DNA of 54,964 nt from Hydrogenophaga sp. (GCF_030656115.1 NZ_JAUSOO010000144.1:1-54964); one strand, 5' to 3'. Shown: positions 10,196 through 23,191, numbered from the stretch's first letter. Translations and numbers: made by a program. The notes: a model not told the origin generated them from the sequence alone.

Positions 10196-11530
10196 TCAGT
10201 GCAGCTTGACGTGGGGTTCGGTGCGCCGCGTGATCAGCCGCGCCATCGTGTCGAGCGTGACCTTGGCCGGACCGTGCAGCGCCAGCTCGTGCATCTTGTA
10301 GAGCGACACGTACATCAGGCGGGCGAAGGCGCCTTCGATCATCAGGCTGCCCCCGATCAGCCCGCCCATCATGTTGCCCACGGTGCTGTACTCGCCCAGC
10401 GACACCAGCGAGCCGAAGTCTCGGTAGCGGTAGGCCTGCAGGGGCTTGCCCGCCAGACGGCGCTTGATCTGCGCGGCCACGTGCGAGGCCTGCTGGTGTG
10501 CCGCCTGTGCGCGCGGCGGTACCCAGCCACCCTTGCCTCCATTGGCCTGCGGCCAGGCACAGGCAGCGCAATCGCCGATGACGAAGATGTTCTCGTCACG
10601 CGTGGTCTGCAAGCTGGGCCGCACGACGAGCTGGTTGATGCGGTTGGTTTCCAGGCCGGCGATGTCCTTCAGGAAATCCGGCGCCTTCACGCCCGCCGCC
10701 CACACCACCAGCTCGGCGGGCAGGAGGCGGCCATCGGCCAGGCGCACGCCCTCGGGCAACACCTCGGCCACCTTGGCGGCGGTGTGCACCTGCACGCCGA
10801 GCTTGGCCAGCAGCGCCTCGGTGGCCGTGGACAGCCGCTCCGGCAAGGCGGGCAGCACCCGGTCGGCGGCCTCGATCAGGTTGACCTGGATGTCCTTGTC
10901 GGCATCCACACGATCCAGCCCGAAGGCGACCACCTCGCGCGTGGTGCGGTGCAACTCGGCCGCCAGCTCCACGCCGGTGGCGCCGGCGCCGATGATGGCC
11001 ACATGCAGCTGCTCGGGCCGCAGGGGCGTGCTCTGGGCGTGGGCGCGGATGCAGGCGTTGACCATGCGCGCATGAAAGCGCTGCGCGTCGGCCTTGGACT
11101 CCAGCTTCAGCGCGTGCTCGCCGACGCCGGGCGTGCCGAAGTCGTTGCTCAGACTGCCCAGCGCCAGCACCAGCGTGTCGTAGCCAAACACGCGGTCGGG
11201 CGTGACCTCGCGGCCCTCGGCGTCCAGGTAGGGTGCCACGCGCACTTCACGGCGCTCCCGGTCCAGCGCCGTCATCTCGCCGATCCTGAAGCGGAAGTGG
11301 TGCCAGTGCGCCTGTTCCAGGTAGCCGACCTCGTGCGCGCTCAGGTCCATGCTGCCCGAGGCGATCTCGTGCAGCTTGGGCTTCCACACATGGGTGCGGT
11401 TCTTGTCGATCAGCGTGACATCGGCGTGGCCGCGCTTGCCCAGCGTGTCGCCCAAACGGGTGGCCAGTTCCAGGCCACCTGCACCGCCGCCGACGATGAG
11501 GATGCGATGTCGTTCGGCAGGTGGTTTCAT
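10196..11530 (-). CDS. ndh: type II NADH:quinone oxidoreductase
   Basis: 444 residues of the pyridine-nucleotide disulphide oxidoreductase fold. There are two nucleotide-binding motifs, GGGAGG at 14-19 for FAD and IIGAGATGVE near 164 for NADH. A GDCAAC word typical of NDH-2 follows, then a C-terminal amphipathic membrane anchor. NDH-2 passes electrons from NADH to quinone without moving protons. Placed between malic enzyme and PHB synthase and in the same direction as cydAB, it could form an uncoupled NADH-to-oxygen path. The start ATG at 11530 lies 31 bp after maeB. Confidence 0.9.
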   Translation of the reverse strand: MKPPAERHRILIVGGGAGGLELATRLGDTLGKRGHADVTLIDKNRTHVWKPKLHEIASGSMDLSAHEVGYLEQAHWHHFRFRIGEMTALDRERREVRVAPYLDAEGREVTPDRVFGYDTLVLALGSLSNDFGTPGVGEHALKLESKADAQRFHARMVNACIRAHAQSTPLRPEQLHVAIIGAGATGVELAAELHRTTREVVAFGLDRVDADKDIQVNLIEAADRVLPALPERLSTATEALLAKLGVQVHTAAKVAEVLPEGVRLADGRLLPAELVVWAAGVKAPDFLKDIAGLETNRINQLVVRPSLQTTRDENIFVIGDCAACAWPQANGGKGGWVPPRAQAAHQQASHVAAQIKRRLAGKPLQAYRYRDFGSLVSLGEYSTVGNMMGGLIGGSLMIEGAFARLMYVSLYKMHELALHGPAKVTLDTMARLITRRTEPHVKLH

Positions 11531-11561
11531 GGTGGGGACCTCGGAGGCATGGTGCGGGGAC

Positions 11562-13856
<2,295 letters not shown>

Positions 13857-13965
13857 GGTGGGAGCTCCAGGGAGGGGGTTGGGCTTTCAGTGGGGGTGCG
13901 GCGTCAGCAGCGGCGGCCCGCTGCCGATGGTCTCGAAAGCCAGGTTCGGGGTCACGATGGCGCGC

Positions 13966-15756
13966 CTACTTCTTCTGCGGCGGCAGATCGGTGCAATGGC
14001 CTTCGAAGACCTCGGCGGCCATGCCGATCGATTCGCCCAGCGTTGGGTGCGGGTGGATCGTCTTGCCGATGTCGGCGGGCTCGCAGCCCATCTCGATCGC
14101 CAGGCAGACCTCGCTGATCAGGTCGCCGGCATGGGTGCCGACGATGCCGCCGCCGATCACGCGGTGCGTGGCCTCGTCGAAGAGCAGCTTGGTGAAGCCC
14201 TCGTCGCGGCCGTTGGCGATGGCGCGGCCCGACGCGGCCCAGGGGAACACCGCCTTGCCGAATTTGATGCCCTCGGCCTTGCACTGCTCTTCGGTCTTGC
14301 CGGCCCAGGCGACCTCGGGGTCGGTGTAGGCCACCGACGGGATCTGCCGCGCATCGAAGAACGAGGTCTGGCCGTTCGCTGCTTCGGCCGCCACGTGCGC
14401 CTCGTGCACCGCCTTGTGCGCCAGCATGGGCTGGCCCACGATGTCGCCGATGGCGAAGATGTGCGGCACGTTGGTCCGCATCTGCTTGTCGACGTGGATG
14501 AACCCGCGCTCCGTGACCGCCACACCGGCCTGCTCAGCAGCGATCTTGTTGCCGTTCGGGCTGCGGCCGACGGCCACCAGCACCAGGTCATAGAGCTGGG
14601 CTTCCTGGGGTGCCTTCTCGCCCTCGAAGCTGACCTCGATGCCGGCCGGCGTGGCCTTCGCGTCCACCGTCCGCGTCTTCAGCATGACGTGGCCGAAGCG
14701 GTGCGTGTTCATCTTCTCCCACACCTTGACCAGATCGCGGTCGGCGCCCTGCATCAGGCCGTCGAGCATCTCGACCACGTCGACCCGTGTGCCCAGCGTC
14801 GAGTAGACGGTGGCCATCTCCAGGCCGATGATGCCGCCGCCAACGACCAGCATGCGCTTGGGGATGCGCTTGAGCAGCAACGCGCCGGTGGAGTCGACGA
14901 TGCGTTCGTCGTCGGGCATGAAGGGCAGCTTCACCGCCTGGCTGCCGGCGGCGATGATGGCCTTGGCGAACTTCACGACCTTCTTGCTGCCGTCGGCAGC
15001 GACCACTTCCACGTGGTGTGGATCGAGGAAGCTGCCCACGCCGGTGACGACCTCGACCTTGCGCGCCTTGGCCATGCCGGCCAGGCCACCGGTGAGCTTC
15101 TTGATCACGCCGTCCTTGAAGCCTCGCAGCGCGTCAAGGTCCACCTCGGGCGCCGCGTACTTGATGCCGTGGTGACCCAGTGCCTTGACCTCGTCCATCA
15201 CCGCCGCGGTGTGCAGCAGCGCCTTCGACGGGATGCAGCCGACGTTCAGGCACACGCCTCCCAGTGTGGCGTAGCGCTCGACGAGCACGGTCTTCATGCC
15301 CAGGTCGGCGCTGCGGAACGCTGCCGAATAGCCGCCGGGCCCGGCGCCCAAGACCAGCACTTCGCATTCCACATCGGCCTTGCCCGTGTATTGGGCTTGA
15401 CTCCCTCCCCCTTGGGGGGAGGGTTGGGGTGGGGGCCCGGCGGCCGGTGAATGAGTAGCGCTTGGCGACCCTGCCCCCACCCTACCCTCCCCCAGAGGGG
15501 GAGGGGAAGAAGCGGCCGTTGCCTCCACCGTCAGCAACACCGAGCCTTCGCTGACCTTGTCACCGACCTTGACCTTGATCTCCTTGACGGTGCCGGCGTG
15601 CGTCGACGGGATTTCCATCGACGCCTTGTCCGACTCGACCATGATCAGGCCGGTGTCGACGGCGATCACCTCGCCGGGCTGGACCATCAGCTCGATGATC
15701 GCGACATCCTTGAAGTCGCCGATGTCGGGAACCTTGACTTCCACGAGTTGTGCCAT
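13966..15756 (-). CDS. lpdA: dihydrolipoyl dehydrogenase (E3) with N-terminal lipoyl domain
   Basis: 596 residues. An N-terminal lipoyl domain (1-80) has lipoyl-lysine Lys44 in ESDKAS. A linker follows, and then the flavoprotein core with GAGPGG at 138-142 and the redox cysteines Cys169 and Cys174 (GVCLNVGC). The C-terminal His-Glu dyad region is HPHPTLGE. It reoxidises dihydrolipoamide in the pyruvate dehydrogenase complex. The linker (residues 83-118) is encoded by a palindromic GC-rich repeat read in frame, giving Pro/Gly-rich sequence. The start at 15756 lies 16 bp after aceF; the longer open frame upstream is out of family. Confidence 0.94.
   Translation of the reverse strand: MAQLVEVKVPDIGDFKDVAIIELMVQPGEVIAVDTGLIMVESDKASMEIPSTHAGTVKEIKVKVGDKVSEGSVLLTVEATAASSPPPLGEGRVGAGSPSATHSPAAGPPPQPSPQGGGSQAQYTGKADVECEVLVLGAGPGGYSAAFRSADLGMKTVLVERYATLGGVCLNVGCIPSKALLHTAAVMDEVKALGHHGIKYAAPEVDLDALRGFKDGVIKKLTGGLAGMAKARKVEVVTGVGSFLDPHHVEVVAADGSKKVVKFAKAIIAAGSQAVKLPFMPDDERIVDSTGALLLKRIPKRMLVVGGGIIGLEMATVYSTLGTRVDVVEMLDGLMQGADRDLVKVWEKMNTHRFGHVMLKTRTVDAKATPAGIEVSFEGEKAPQEAQLYDLVLVAVGRSPNGNKIAAEQAGVAVTERGFIHVDKQMRTNVPHIFAIGDIVGQPMLAHKAVHEAHVAAEAANGQTSFFDARQIPSVAYTDPEVAWAGKTEEQCKAEGIKFGKAVFPWAASGRAIANGRDEGFTKLLFDEATHRVIGGGIVGTHAGDLISEVCLAIEMGCEPADIGKTIHPHPTLGESIGMAAEVFEGHCTDLPPQKK
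15401..15507. repeat. inverted-repeat element inside lpdA, read in frame
   Basis: Two arms of about 35 bp (15401-15436 and 15472-15507) are near-exact inverted copies; each contains CCTCCCCC, GGGGG and a run like GGTTGGGGTGGGGGC or its complement. The element of about 107 bp keeps the frame open and encodes the linker between lipoyl and catalytic domains. A sister copy is in aceF at 16731-16829. Confidence 0.8.
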
Positions 15757-15772
15757 GGTGGTGGTGCCTCTC

Positions 15773-17374
15773 TTAGAACAGGATGCGCCGCATGTCGGCG
15801 AGCAGATGGGCGAAGTGCACGTTGAAGCGCGCAGCGGCGGCGCCGTCGATGACACGGTGGTCCCACGACAGCGACAGCGGCAGGGTCAGGCGCCAGCTCG
15901 AACTCTTGCCGTCGCTGGAATGCTGCTTCCAGTAGCTCTTGCACACGCCCATGATCGCGACCTCGGGCGCGTTGATGATGGGCGTGAAGTAGATGCCACC
16001 AATGCCACCGAGCGAGCTGATGGTGAAGGTGCCGCCCGACATCTGGTCGGGCTTGAGCTTGCCGTCGCGCGCCAGCTTGGCGAGGTCGCCCATCTCCTTG
16101 GCAATTTCGGAAATGCTCTTCTTGTCGACGTCGCGGATCACCGGCACCATCAGCCCATTGGGCGTGTCGGCGGCGAAGCCGATGTGCCAGTAGTTCTTCA
16201 GCACCAGCGCATCGCCGTCGAGCGAGGCGTTGAACTCGGGGAACTTCTTCAGCGTGGCCACCGCCGCCTTCATCATGAAGGGCAGCATGCTGACCTTGAC
16301 GCCCGACTTCTCCAGCTCCTTGTTCATCTGCACGCGGAACTGTTCGAGGTCGGTGATGTCGGCCTCGTCGTGCGTGGTGACGTGCGGGATGACGACCCAG
16401 TTGCGGTGCAGGTTCGCGGCAGATATCTTCTTGATGCGGCTTTGCTCCTTTCGCTCGATCGGCCCGAACTTCGCGAAGTCGACCTTCGGCCAGGGCAGCA
16501 GGTCGATGCCGCCCACGCCACCGCCGGCAGGCGTGGACGCCGCCTTGGCAGCCGGTGCCGCAGCGCCGCTACCGCCCTTCGCGAAGGCCTCAACATCCTC
16601 GCGCACGATGCGGCCGTGGTCGCCGCTGCCCTTGACCTTGCCGAGGTCCACACCCCGTTCGCGAGCCAGCTTGCGCACCGCCGGGCCCGCATAGGCAAGG
16701 GCGAACGCCGCTTCGTCGATGGTGCTTTCACGCCCGCCCCCTCTGGGGGAGGGTGGGGGTGGGGGCACGTTGACCAAGGAGGCATGGGCGGGCGGTGCCC
16801 CCACCCTGCCCTCCCCCAGAGGGGGCGGGTTTGAAGACAAGACCAGAACAACCGAGCCCTCGCTGACCTTGTCGCCGACCGCGATCCGGATCTCCTTGAC
16901 AACGCCGCCCAGTGGCGCCGGCACGTCCATCGTCGCCTTGTCCGATTCGAGCGAGACCAGCGGGTCCTCGGCCTTCACCGTGTCGCCGACCTTGACGAAG
17001 ATCTCGATCACCGGCACGTCCTTGAAATCACCGATGTCGGGTACGCGCACCTCGGCCAGGCCGGCCGGCGCGCTCACGGGCGCGGGTGGTGCGCTGACGC
17101 TGGGCTTGGCGGCTTCGGCCGGGGCGGCACTCGCGCCGGCCTCGGGCTCGAAGCTCATGATGACGCTGCCCTCGCTGACCTTGTCGCCAACCTGCACGGC
17201 GATGGACGTCACCTTGCCGCCACGCGGCGCCGGCACGTCCATCGTTGCCTTGTCCGACTCCAGCGAGACCAGCGGGTCCTCAGCCTTCACCGTGTCGCCG
17301 ACCTTGACGTAGATTTCGATCACCGGCACGTCTTTGAAGTCGCCGATGTCGGGTACCTGAATGTGAATGCTCAT
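15773..17374 (-). CDS. aceF: pyruvate dehydrogenase E2, dihydrolipoyllysine acetyltransferase
   Basis: 533 residues. There are two lipoyl domains (1-75 and 108-181) with Lys42 and Lys146 in identical SLESDKATMD contexts, a peripheral-subunit-binding domain at about 220-262, and a catalytic domain ending in SWDHRVIDG with His506. It transfers acetyl groups from E1 to CoA. The two lipoyl domains are nearly identical, which points to recent duplication or gene conversion. The linker before the E1/E3-binding domain (182-215) is encoded by the same palindromic element as the lpdA linker. The start at 17374 (MSIHIQVPDIG) is 14 bp after aceE. Confidence 0.95.
   Translation of the reverse strand: MSIHIQVPDIGDFKDVPVIEIYVKVGDTVKAEDPLVSLESDKATMDVPAPRGGKVTSIAVQVGDKVSEGSVIMSFEPEAGASAAPAEAAKPSVSAPPAPVSAPAGLAEVRVPDIGDFKDVPVIEIFVKVGDTVKAEDPLVSLESDKATMDVPAPLGGVVKEIRIAVGDKVSEGSVVLVLSSNPPPLGEGRVGAPPAHASLVNVPPPPPSPRGGGRESTIDEAAFALAYAGPAVRKLARERGVDLGKVKGSGDHGRIVREDVEAFAKGGSGAAAPAAKAASTPAGGGVGGIDLLPWPKVDFAKFGPIERKEQSRIKKISAANLHRNWVVIPHVTTHDEADITDLEQFRVQMNKELEKSGVKVSMLPFMMKAAVATLKKFPEFNASLDGDALVLKNYWHIGFAADTPNGLMVPVIRDVDKKSISEIAKEMGDLAKLARDGKLKPDQMSGGTFTISSLGGIGGIYFTPIINAPEVAIMGVCKSYWKQHSSDGKSSSWRLTLPLSLSWDHRVIDGAAAARFNVHFAHLLADMRRILF
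16731..16829. repeat. inverted-repeat element inside aceF, read in frame
   Basis: A 99-bp element of the same family as the one in lpdA. The left arm begins CGCCCGCCCCCTCTGGGGG and the right arm ends CAGAGGGGGCGGG; the arms flank a centre of about 30 bp. It is read in frame as the Pro/Gly-rich linker between the second lipoyl domain and the subunit-binding domain. Confidence 0.8.
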
Positions 17375-17388
17375 GCTGTTGCCCCTGC

Positions 17389-20070
17389 TCAGACGGTCCA
17401 CGGCGCGGCGCGCTCGGTATCCAGGCCGTACCTGGTGATCGCCTCGGCCACCACCGCCGGCTTGATGTCCCCGTCATCGGCCAGCGCCTTCAGTGCCGCC
17501 ACGACGACGTAGTGGCGGTCAACCTCGAAGAACCGGCGCAGCTTGGCGCGGTAGTCGCTGCGGCCGAAACCGTCGGTGCCCAGCACCACGTAGCGGCGTC
17601 CTGCGGCCTGGATGTATTCGCGCACCTGATCGGCGTAGTTGCGCATGTAGTCGGTGGCCGCGACCACCGGGCCGTCGTGGCCTTCCAGGCAGGTCTCGAC
17701 CCAGCTCTTGCGCCGCGGTTCGGTCGGGTGCAGCAAGTTCCAGCGTTCGGCGGCCATGCCGTCGCGGCGCAGTTCGTTGTAGCTGGTGGCGCTCCAGACA
17801 TCGGCGGTGACGTTGAAGTCGGCCTTGAGCATCTCGGCCGCGGCGATCACCTCGCGCAGGATGGTGCCGCTGCCCATGAGCTGCACGCGTGCCGACTTCT
17901 TGGTCGCCTTGCCACCGTCCTTCAGCTTGTACAGGCCCTTCAGGATGCCCTTCTCCGCGCCTTCACCGGCCTCGGCCAGGCCGGGGTGCGGGTAGTTCTC
18001 GTTCATCAGGGTGACGTAGTAGTACACGTCCTCCTGCTCCTCGTACATGCGGCGCATGCCGTCGCGGATGATCGTCACCACCTCGTAGGCGAAGGTCGGG
18101 TCGTAGCTGACGCAGTTCGGGATCGTGCTGGCCAGGATGTGGCTGTGGCCGTCCTCGTGCTGCAGGCCTTCGCCGTTGAGCGTGGTGCGGCCCGCGGTGC
18201 CACCGAGCAGGAAGCCGCGTGCGCGCATGTCCCCGGCCAGCCAGGCCAGGTCGCCCACGCGCTGCAGTCCGAACATCGAGTAGTAGATGTAGAAGGGAAT
18301 CATCGGCACGTTGTTCGTGCTGTACGAGGTGGCGGCCACGATCCAGCTCGACATGGCACCGCCCTCGTTGATGCCCTCCTGCAGCACCTGACCGTCCTTG
18401 GACTCGCGGTAGTACATCAGCTGGTCGGCGTCCTGCGGCTTGTACAGCTGCCCCACCGACGAATAGATGCCGAGCTGGCGGAACATGCCCTCCATGCCGA
18501 AGGTGCGCGATTCGTCGGGCACGATGGGCACGATGTGCTTGCCGATCTGCTTGTCCCGCACCAGCGTGCCGAGCATCTGCACAAAGGCCATGGTGGTGCT
18601 GATCTCGCGCTCGCCACTGTTCTCCAGCAAACGCTGGAAGGTGGACAGCGGCGGGATCGTGAGCGCGGTGGACTTGCGCCGGCGCTGCGGCAGGTAACCG
18701 CCCAGCGCGGCGCGGCGCTCGCGCAGGTACTGCATCTCCGGGCTGTCCTCGGCCGGCTTGATGAAGGGCACGCTGGCCAGGTCTTCGTCGCTGACCGGGA
18801 TCTGGAAGCGGTCACGGAAGCCGCGCAGGGCATCGGCCGTCATCTTCTTGGCCTGGTGGGAGATCATCTGGCCCTCACCCGACTCGCCCATGCCGTAGCC
18901 CTTGACGGTCTTGGGCAGGATCAGCGTCGGCTGCCCGGTGTGCCTGGCCGCAGCGGCATAGGCGGCATAGACCTTCTGCGGGTCGTGTCCGCCGCGCGTG
19001 AGCTTCCAGATGTCATCGTCGCTCATGTCCGCGACGAGTGCCTTGGTCTCCGCGTAGCGCCCGAAGAAGTGCTCTCGCACGTAGGCGCCGCTCTTGCTCT
19101 TGAAGTCCTGGTACTCGCCGTCGACGCACTCCTCCATGAGCTGCAGGAGCTTGCCAGTGGTGTCCTTCGCGAACAGGGCATCCCAGCCGCCGCCCCAGAG
19201 CACCTTGATGACGTTCCAGCCGGCGCCGCGGAACACACTCTCCAGCTCCTGCACGATTTTGCCGTTGCCGCGCACCGGGCCGTCCAGCCGCTGCAGGTTG
19301 CAGTTGATGACGAAGATCAGGTTGTCCAGCCGCTCGCGGCCGGCCAGCGATATCGCGCCCAGCGATTCGGGTTCGTCCATTTCGCCATCGCCCATGAACG
19401 CCCAGACCTTGCGCTGCGAGGTCTCGGCCAGGCCGCGGCCCTGCAGGTACTTCAGGAAGCGCGCCTGGTAGATCGCCATCAGCGGGCCCAGGCCCATCGA
19501 AACCGTGGGGAACTGCCAGAAGTCGGGCATCAGCCAGGGGTGCGGGTAGGACGACAGACCCTTGCCGCCCGTCTCCTGCCGATAGCCCAGCAGCTGCTCT
19601 TCGCTCAGCCGCCCTTCAAGAAAGGCGCGCGCGTAGATGCCCGGCGAGCTGTGCCCCTGGATGAACAGCAGGTCGCCGCCATGCGTGTCGGTGGGCGCGT
19701 GCCAGAAATGGCCGAAGCCGATGTCGTACAGCGTGGCCGCCGACTGGAAGCTGGCGATGTGACCGCCCAGCTCCGACGAGTCCTTGTTGGCGCGCAGGAT
19801 GATCGCCATCGCGTTCCAGCGGATGATCGAGCGCAACCGGTGTTCGATGGCGCGGTCGCCCGGATTGAGCTGCTCGCGTTCGGGCGGGATCGTGTTGCAG
19901 TAGGCGGTGGTCAGCGAGCGCGGCACGTACACGCCGTGGCGGCGGCCCTGGTCGACCAGGCGGTTGATCAGGTAGTTGCTGCGTTCGCCGCCGCGGTGCA
20001 GCTGCACCGCGCTCAGCGCGTCGGTCCACTCCGCGGTTTCCAGCGGGTCCAGGTCGCTCGTCGTGCTCAT
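17389..20070 (-). CDS. aceE: pyruvate dehydrogenase E1 component, homodimeric type
   Basis: 893 residues, the usual length of the single-chain E1. The thiamine diphosphate motif begins with GDGE at 227-230 and ends near the NCN at 256-258. The sequence is collinear with bacterial AceE to the end. It decarboxylates pyruvate and acetylates the lipoyl groups of AceF. The ATG at 20070 is preceded by GAGGAGAAG at good spacing; an ATG 30 bp further upstream has no such site. It heads aceE-aceF-lpdA, separated from dctM by 102 bp that contain a short hairpin. No pdhR-type regulator is adjacent. Confidence 0.96.
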   Translation of the reverse strand: MSTTSDLDPLETAEWTDALSAVQLHRGGERSNYLINRLVDQGRRHGVYVPRSLTTAYCNTIPPEREQLNPGDRAIEHRLRSIIRWNAMAIILRANKDSSELGGHIASFQSAATLYDIGFGHFWHAPTDTHGGDLLFIQGHSSPGIYARAFLEGRLSEEQLLGYRQETGGKGLSSYPHPWLMPDFWQFPTVSMGLGPLMAIYQARFLKYLQGRGLAETSQRKVWAFMGDGEMDEPESLGAISLAGRERLDNLIFVINCNLQRLDGPVRGNGKIVQELESVFRGAGWNVIKVLWGGGWDALFAKDTTGKLLQLMEECVDGEYQDFKSKSGAYVREHFFGRYAETKALVADMSDDDIWKLTRGGHDPQKVYAAYAAAARHTGQPTLILPKTVKGYGMGESGEGQMISHQAKKMTADALRGFRDRFQIPVSDEDLASVPFIKPAEDSPEMQYLRERRAALGGYLPQRRRKSTALTIPPLSTFQRLLENSGEREISTTMAFVQMLGTLVRDKQIGKHIVPIVPDESRTFGMEGMFRQLGIYSSVGQLYKPQDADQLMYYRESKDGQVLQEGINEGGAMSSWIVAATSYSTNNVPMIPFYIYYSMFGLQRVGDLAWLAGDMRARGFLLGGTAGRTTLNGEGLQHEDGHSHILASTIPNCVSYDPTFAYEVVTIIRDGMRRMYEEQEDVYYYVTLMNENYPHPGLAEAGEGAEKGILKGLYKLKDGGKATKKSARVQLMGSGTILREVIAAAEMLKADFNVTADVWSATSYNELRRDGMAAERWNLLHPTEPRRKSWVETCLEGHDGPVVAATDYMRNYADQVREYIQAAGRRYVVLGTDGFGRSDYRAKLRRFFEVDRHYVVVAALKALADDGDIKPAVVAEAITRYGLDTERAAPWTV

Positions 20071-20127
20071 GGTCTTCTCCTCGATCTTGTTGGCTCGCAT
20101 CGACCCGCGGTGCGAGTGCTTGGCCGA

Positions 20128-20146
20128 CCGGCGCCGCGAGCGCCGG
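20128..20146. terminator. GC hairpin between dctM and aceE
   Basis: A 7-bp stem CCGGCGC/GCGCCGG with a 5-nt loop lies in the dctM-aceE spacer. No T-run follows, so it may attenuate or stabilise mRNA rather than terminate fully. It is the only candidate break between the TRAP genes and the pyruvate dehydrogenase genes. Confidence 0.35.
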
Positions 20147-20172
20147 CTCGCCGCATCCGGTCAGGGCCCGGT

Positions 20173-21450
20173 TCAGAACAGCCAGTTGGGCAGGGCCAGC
20201 GTGATGGCCGGGATGTAGGTGACCATCACCAGGAACGCCAGCAGCACCAGGGTCCAGGGCAGCGCCGCTCTGGCCACCTGCGTGATCGACATTCGGGTGA
20301 TGCCGGCGGTGACGAAGAGGTTCAGGCCGATGGGCGGTGTGACCATGCCGATCTCCAGGTTGACCACCATGATGATGCCCAGATGCACCGGATCGATGCC
20401 GAGCTTCGTGGCGATCGGGAACAGGATGGGCGCCAGGATCAGGATGATGCCGGTGGGCTCCATGAACATGCCGGCGATCAGCAGCAGGATGTTGACCACA
20501 ATGAGGAACTGCCACGGCGCCATGCCCCAGCCGATGATGGTCTCGGCGATCTGCTGCGGAATGCGCTCGGTGGTCAGCACATGCGCGAACAGCAGCGCGT
20601 TGGCGACGATGAACATCAGCATCACCGTCACCTTGGCGGCGTCGAGCAGCACGTGCGGCACCTGCTTCAGGTTGACGTCGCGGTAGACGAACACCGCGAT
20701 GACGAAGGCATACACCGCCGCCACGGCAGCCGCTTCGGTGGGCGTGAAGATGCCGCCGTAGATGCCGCCCAGGATGATGAGGATCAGCATCAGCCCCCAC
20801 AGCGAATCGCGCCCCGACTTCAGGACCTCGGCGGCCGACGCCTTGGGCGAGCCCTGCAGCCCGATCATGCGGGCGCGAACGTAGATGGCCACCATCAGCA
20901 TCAGGCCCAGCAGCAGCCCCGGGATGACGCCGGCCATGAACAGCTTGCCCACCGAGGTCTCGGTGGCTGCACCGTAGACCACCATCACGATCGACGGCGG
21001 TATCAGGATGCCCAGCGTGCCGGCGTTGCAGATCACGCCGGCGGCGAAGGGCTGCGGGTAGCCAGCCTTGACCATGCCGGCAATGACGATGGAGCCCACC
21101 GCCACCACGGTGGCCGGCGACGAGCCCGACACCGCGGCGAACAGCATGCAGGCCATCACCGAGGCCATCGCCAGGCCGCCACGCAGATGCCCGACGCAGG
21201 CATTGGCGAAGCGGATCATCCGCTTGGCCACGCCGCCGGTGGTCAGGAAGGCGCCGCCGAGGATGAAGAACGGAATCGCCAGCAGCGTGTAGTGCTCGGA
21301 GGTCTCGAACATCTTGAGCGACAGCGAGGCCAGCGAGTCCTGCGCGAAGAACAGGATCGTCAGCAGCGACGACAGGCCCAGCGCCACCGCCACCGGCATG
21401 CCGATGAACATCAGCGCGAACAGCAGCAGGAAGAGAACGGCAGTGGTCAT
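20173..21450 (-). CDS. dctM: TRAP transporter large permease subunit, DctM
   Basis: 425 residues, strongly hydrophobic, about 12 membrane segments. Family words include PFFILGGAFLTTGG, AAVSGSSPATVVAVG and EIGMVTPPIGLNLFV. The start at 21450 overlaps the dctQ stop as ATGA. DctM forms the sodium-coupled elevator domain that moves the ligand delivered by DctP. Given DctP and a DctBD system with a matching promoter, the substrates are most likely succinate, fumarate and malate; this is inferred. Confidence 0.95.
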   Translation of the reverse strand: MTTAVLFLLLFALMFIGMPVAVALGLSSLLTILFFAQDSLASLSLKMFETSEHYTLLAIPFFILGGAFLTTGGVAKRMIRFANACVGHLRGGLAMASVMACMLFAAVSGSSPATVVAVGSIVIAGMVKAGYPQPFAAGVICNAGTLGILIPPSIVMVVYGAATETSVGKLFMAGVIPGLLLGLMLMVAIYVRARMIGLQGSPKASAAEVLKSGRDSLWGLMLILIILGGIYGGIFTPTEAAAVAAVYAFVIAVFVYRDVNLKQVPHVLLDAAKVTVMLMFIVANALLFAHVLTTERIPQQIAETIIGWGMAPWQFLIVVNILLLIAGMFMEPTGIILILAPILFPIATKLGIDPVHLGIIMVVNLEIGMVTPPIGLNLFVTAGITRMSITQVARAALPWTLVLLAFLVMVTYIPAITLALPNWLF

Positions 21451-21986
21451 GGCTTCACCTCGTCGTCGTCGGCGCTGTCCTGGCGCAGCTTCAGCGCGTC
21501 TTTGGCCTCGTCGCCAAGCAGGTGCGCCTTGCCGCCGGTGGCCAGTTGATGGAGCACCTGCGCGAAGCGCAGTGCGAGCAAGGCAAAGCCCAGTGGCAGC
21601 ACGGTGCGCGGCAGCCACTGCGGCACCGGCACGTCCTGCATCAGGATGCCCACTTCGTACATCTTGCTCACGTACTGGTAGCCGCCCACGGTGACGATCA
21701 GCGCGTAGACGATGCACAGGGATGCGGCCAGCATGGCCACCACGCGCGCGGCGCCGTCACCCAGCGACTTGACGAAGGCATCGACGCCGATGTGGGCGCC
21801 GACGCGAACCCCGTAGGACATGCCAATGAAGATCAGCCAGCCGAACATCACGCCGGTGATCTCGTGTGCCCAGACGAAGCTGTAGTTGAAGATGTAGCGG
21901 GCGACGACCTGCATGAAGGTCACCAGCGTCATCGCCGTCAACAGGAAGGCCAGCAGGCCTTCCTCGAGATGTTCTAGCCATCGCAT
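21447..21986 (-). CDS. dctQ: TRAP transporter small permease subunit, DctQ
   Basis: 179 residues with four predicted membrane segments. The FVWAHEITGVMFGWLIFIG stretch is typical of DctQ, followed by GAHIGVD. The C-terminal tail is charged (KLRQDSADDDE) and cytoplasmic. It pairs with DctM in the inner membrane and helps dock DctP. It lies 36 bp after dctP and overlaps dctM by 4 bp, so stoichiometric expression is likely. Confidence 0.93.
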   Translation of the reverse strand: MRWLEHLEEGLLAFLLTAMTLVTFMQVVARYIFNYSFVWAHEITGVMFGWLIFIGMSYGVRVGAHIGVDAFVKSLGDGAARVVAMLAASLCIVYALIVTVGGYQYVSKMYEVGILMQDVPVPQWLPRTVLPLGFALLALRFAQVLHQLATGGKAHLLGDEAKDALKLRQDSADDDEVKP

Positions 21987-22022
21987 GTTGTTTCTCGGGG
22001 CGGGTTGCCGCCCCGCCTCGTG

Positions 22023-23132
<1,110 letters not shown>

Positions 23133-23191
23133 TCAGTTGCGCTAAGTCGTTGATTTGGCGTCGGATCATGTGCCCGCACGCGCCGTCGGGC

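Noticed and set aside
17512..21549. Plus-strand open frame of 1345 codons opposite aceE and dctM
   Set aside because: Composition (His/Gln/Arg-rich, no family words) and full overlap with conserved genes mark it as an antisense shadow of high-GC coding DNA.
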